A stretch of DNA of 64,000 bases from Proluteimonas flavola (GTDB taxonomy: Bacteria > Pseudomonadota > Gammaproteobacteria > Xanthomonadales > Xanthomonadaceae). Below the pieces are notes generated by a model. The model did not search any database. It saw nothing but the letters and a program-made list of their open reading frames with translations, and had not been told where the DNA came from. This document shows, piece by piece, positions 62,291 to 64,000 of the stretch (positions within the stretch are counted from its first letter, which is position 1; the number at the start of each line of letters is the position of its first letter). The translations under genes and the position numbers were made by a program. The DNA lies in assembly GCF_021191705.1 (NCBI RefSeq), contig NZ_JAIWPU010000005.1, forward strand, positions 124,001-188,000. Direction: 5' to 3'.

Positions 62291-62958
62291 AGTCGAAGAA
62301 GCCCCTGATCGCACTCGCCATCTGCACGCCATTCCTGCTGGCCTGCGCCGACAAGGCGGTCAACGCCTACGAACCGGCCGACGGCAGCGCCACGAGCGCG
62401 GCGGCGAACAAAGACCCACTGAACACCACGCACACGGTGACCGCCGAGATCGGCCCCGATTCGCCGTATGCCGAAGGCGCGCCGCGGCCATCGCGCGAGC
62501 CCGACGTGATCTATGTGCCGACGCCGGAACCGGTGGTCGACGCGATGCTCAACCTCGCCGGCGTCAAGGAGGGCGATGTGCTCTACGACCTGGGCTCGGG
62601 CGACGGTCGCATCCCGATCGCCGCGGCGCAGCGCTTCGGTGTACGTGCCGTCGGTATCGACATCAATCCGGTGCGCGTGCGCGAGGCGAATGCGAACGCG
62701 GAGACGGCCGGCGTCACCAATCTGGTGACGTTCAAGGAAGCCGACCTGTTCGAGGAGGACATCAGCGAGGCCAGTGTGGTCACGCTGTACCTGCTGCAGA
62801 GTCTCAACGTGAAGCTGCGGCCCAAGCTGCTGGCCGAACTCAAGCCCGGCACGCGCATCGTCAGCCACGCCTTCGATATGGCCGACCAATGGACACCCGA
62901 GCAGACCCAGGAAGTCGACGGCACGCGCATCTATCTGTGGACCGTGCCCGAGCGCTGA
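62287..62958 (+). CDS. Exported (lipoprotein-type) SAM methyltransferase
   Basis: 223 aa. The N-terminus MKSKKPLIALAICTPFLLAC has a lipobox, followed by a low-complexity linker of about 50 residues. The class I methyltransferase domain shows VIYVPTPEPVVDAMLNLAGV, the SAM motif LYDLGSGDGRIPIAAAQRFG, VGIDINPVRV and a later VTLYLLQSLNVKLRP. SAM is thought to be cytosolic, so export of a methyltransferase is puzzling. Related exported proteins of this type seem widespread. It is coupled to an APC permease by a 4-nt overlap. Confidence 0.88.
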   Translation: MKSKKPLIALAICTPFLLACADKAVNAYEPADGSATSAAANKDPLNTTHTVTAEIGPDSPYAEGAPRPSREPDVIYVPTPEPVVDAMLNLAGVKEGDVLYDLGSGDGRIPIAAAQRFGVRAVGIDINPVRVREANANAETAGVTNLVTFKEADLFEEDISEASVVTLYLLQSLNVKLRPKLLAELKPGTRIVSHAFDMADQWTPEQTQEVDGTRIYLWTVPER

Positions 62959-63063
62959 TCCCCGTCCAACCTCGTCGAACAGGTTTCGAGCGCGACGCGC
63001 CATCGGTCGTGAGCCGGCGACGCGATGGCATCATCGTCGCCTCCTGCAAGAGATCGCCCCGCC

Positions 63064-64000
63064 ATGACCCGCATCGCTCCGCTCGTCCTGTCGTTCGCCG
63101 CGCTGTCGGCCACGTCCGTGTCCGCGTCGCCCTACGGCGGCGAACTGCAGGGCTTCGACTATCCGCATCCGCGTCGGGCGCATGCGCTCGACTCGCAGGG
63201 GCAGTCGCTGTCGATGGCCTACATGGACGTGCGGCCCGAGGGCGCGGGCAATGGACGCACGGCGGTGTTGCTGCACGGCAAGAACTTCTGCGGGCCGACC
63301 TGGGACGATACGATCGCCGTGCTGGTCGAGGCCGGCTGGCGGGTGATCGCGCCGGACCAGATCGGCTTCTGCGGGTCCACCAAGCCGCGCGGCTACCAGT
63401 TCTCGTTCGCGCAGCTGGCGGCGAACACGCACGGTCTGCTCGAAACGCTGGGCGTCGAGCGCGCGGTGCTGATCGGGCATTCGATGGGCGGCATGCTGGC
63501 CACGCGCTATGCGCTGCAGTATCCCGATGCGGTCGAGCAATTGGTGCTGGTCAATCCGATCGGGCTCGAGGACTGGCAGGCCGAAGGCGTGCCGTACGCG
63601 AGCATCGACGCAATGGCGGAAAGCGAGCGCAAGACCACGTTCGACAGCATCAAGGCCTACCAGCTGAAGTTCTACTACGACGGCCAGTGGGCACCGCGCT
63701 ATGACCGCTGGGTCGACATGCTGGCCGGCATGTACGCCGGGCCCGATCGCGAGATCGTCGCCTGGAACCAGGCGCAGACCTCGGAGATGGTGTTCACCCA
63801 GCCGGTGGTCCACGAGTTTCCGAAGCTGCGCGTGCCGACGCTGCTGATGATCGGCGGCAAGGACCGCACCGCGCCCGGCGCGAACCGTGCGCCTGAAGCT
63901 GTCGCCGCGCGATTGGGCGATTACCCGGTGCTGGGCCGCAAGGCCGCCGACGCGATTCCCGACGCGCACCTGGTCGAGTTTCCAGCGCTCGGCCATTCGC
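63064..64000 (+). CDS. Exported alpha/beta hydrolase (cut by window end)
   Basis: At least 312 residues, with no stop before the window ends. Signal peptide MTRIAPLVLSFAALSATSVS, then the alpha/beta fold: AVLLHGKNFCGPTWDDTI (oxyanion HG), nucleophile LIGHSMGGMLATRYA, acid in LMIGGKDRTAPG and the catalytic His in FPALGHS, right at the edge. The distribution is that of a haloalkane-dehalogenase/epoxide-hydrolase-like or lipase-type enzyme; the substrate is unknown. Because the terminal His is seen, only a short C-terminus is missing. Confidence 0.88.
   Translation, partial: MTRIAPLVLSFAALSATSVSASPYGGELQGFDYPHPRRAHALDSQGQSLSMAYMDVRPEGAGNGRTAVLLHGKNFCGPTWDDTIAVLVEAGWRVIAPDQIGFCGSTKPRGYQFSFAQLAANTHGLLETLGVERAVLIGHSMGGMLATRYALQYPDAVEQLVLVNPIGLEDWQAEGVPYASIDAMAESERKTTFDSIKAYQLKFYYDGQWAPRYDRWVDMLAGMYAGPDREIVAWNQAQTSEMVFTQPVVHEFPKLRVPTLLMIGGKDRTAPGANRAPEAVAARLGDYPVLGRKAADAIPDAHLVEFPALGHS

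Overview
The window is GC-rich chromosomal DNA with dense, short-spaced genes. Its gene content points to a gammaproteobacterium of the Xanthomonadaceae/Lysobacteraceae (Lysobacter- or Luteimonas-like): an aroK-aroB-(WGR)-hemE cluster, a Xanthomonas-type nucleotide pyrophosphatase/phosphodiesterase lipoprotein, two TonB-dependent receptors, an M56/BlaI pair and many interspersed palindromic repeats. This assignment is inferred from gene families, not from a database search. I found no rRNA, tRNA, CRISPR array, prophage or transposase gene.

Layout. (1) 0.2-6.5 kb: the four-gene ligase-associated DNA repair operon (MBL-fold exonuclease, ATP-dependent ligase, Lhr-like helicase, PdeM nuclease), with repeats in its junctions and one inside the helicase gene. 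(2) 6.5-12.7 kb: a small orphan protein, a TonB-dependent siderophore-type receptor with a Fur-like box, a two-component system on the opposite strand, hemE and a WGR protein. (3) 12.7-22.7 kb: aroB and aroK, a Zur-type regulator, two MFS transporters paired with a LysR and a MarR regulator, a ZnuD-like zinc receptor divergent from a MerC-like protein, a 235-bp palindrome, and ribosomal protein THX. (4) 22.7-29.3 kb: hutI and hutF, a beta-lactamase-fold serine hydrolase, and a LytS/LytTR-type two-component pair. (5) 29.3-43.3 kb: a UbiH/UbiM-type hydroxylase, Ogt plus an Ada-AlkA fusion (alkylation repair), a phosphodiesterase, a ThuA protein, a decayed hutU, a secreted leucine-rich-repeat protein, MsrB, a zinc alcohol dehydrogenase, a KgtP-like transporter and an extradiol dioxygenase-family protein. 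(6) 43.4-50.1 kb: an ECF sigma/ChrR-type anti-sigma pair, an SMP-30 lipoprotein, a RecF-like ATPase, a MITE-like element, and an M56 peptidase/BlaI repressor pair with two clear operators. (7) 50.4-57.2 kb: small secreted or envelope proteins, an Old Yellow Enzyme, MgtC, two further gene remnants (DUF1428 and EAL), MAPEG and PfpI. (8) 57.3-64 kb: an MrfA-MrfB-like repair pair, an APC permease coupled to a lipoprotein-type methyltransferase, and an alpha/beta hydrolase cut by the window end.

Common themes. DNA repair is heavily represented: the ligase-associated operon, Ogt with Ada-AlkA, and MrfAB. Metal and redox homeostasis is another: Fur- and Zur-type sites, ZnuD, a MerC-like protein, ChrR and MsrB. 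Three short-repeat families (REPIN-like doublets, a 'CATTCCGG' hairpin family and a MITE-like element) occupy most larger gaps. They lie beside all three clear gene remnants, which suggests that repeat-associated rearrangement has shaped the region.
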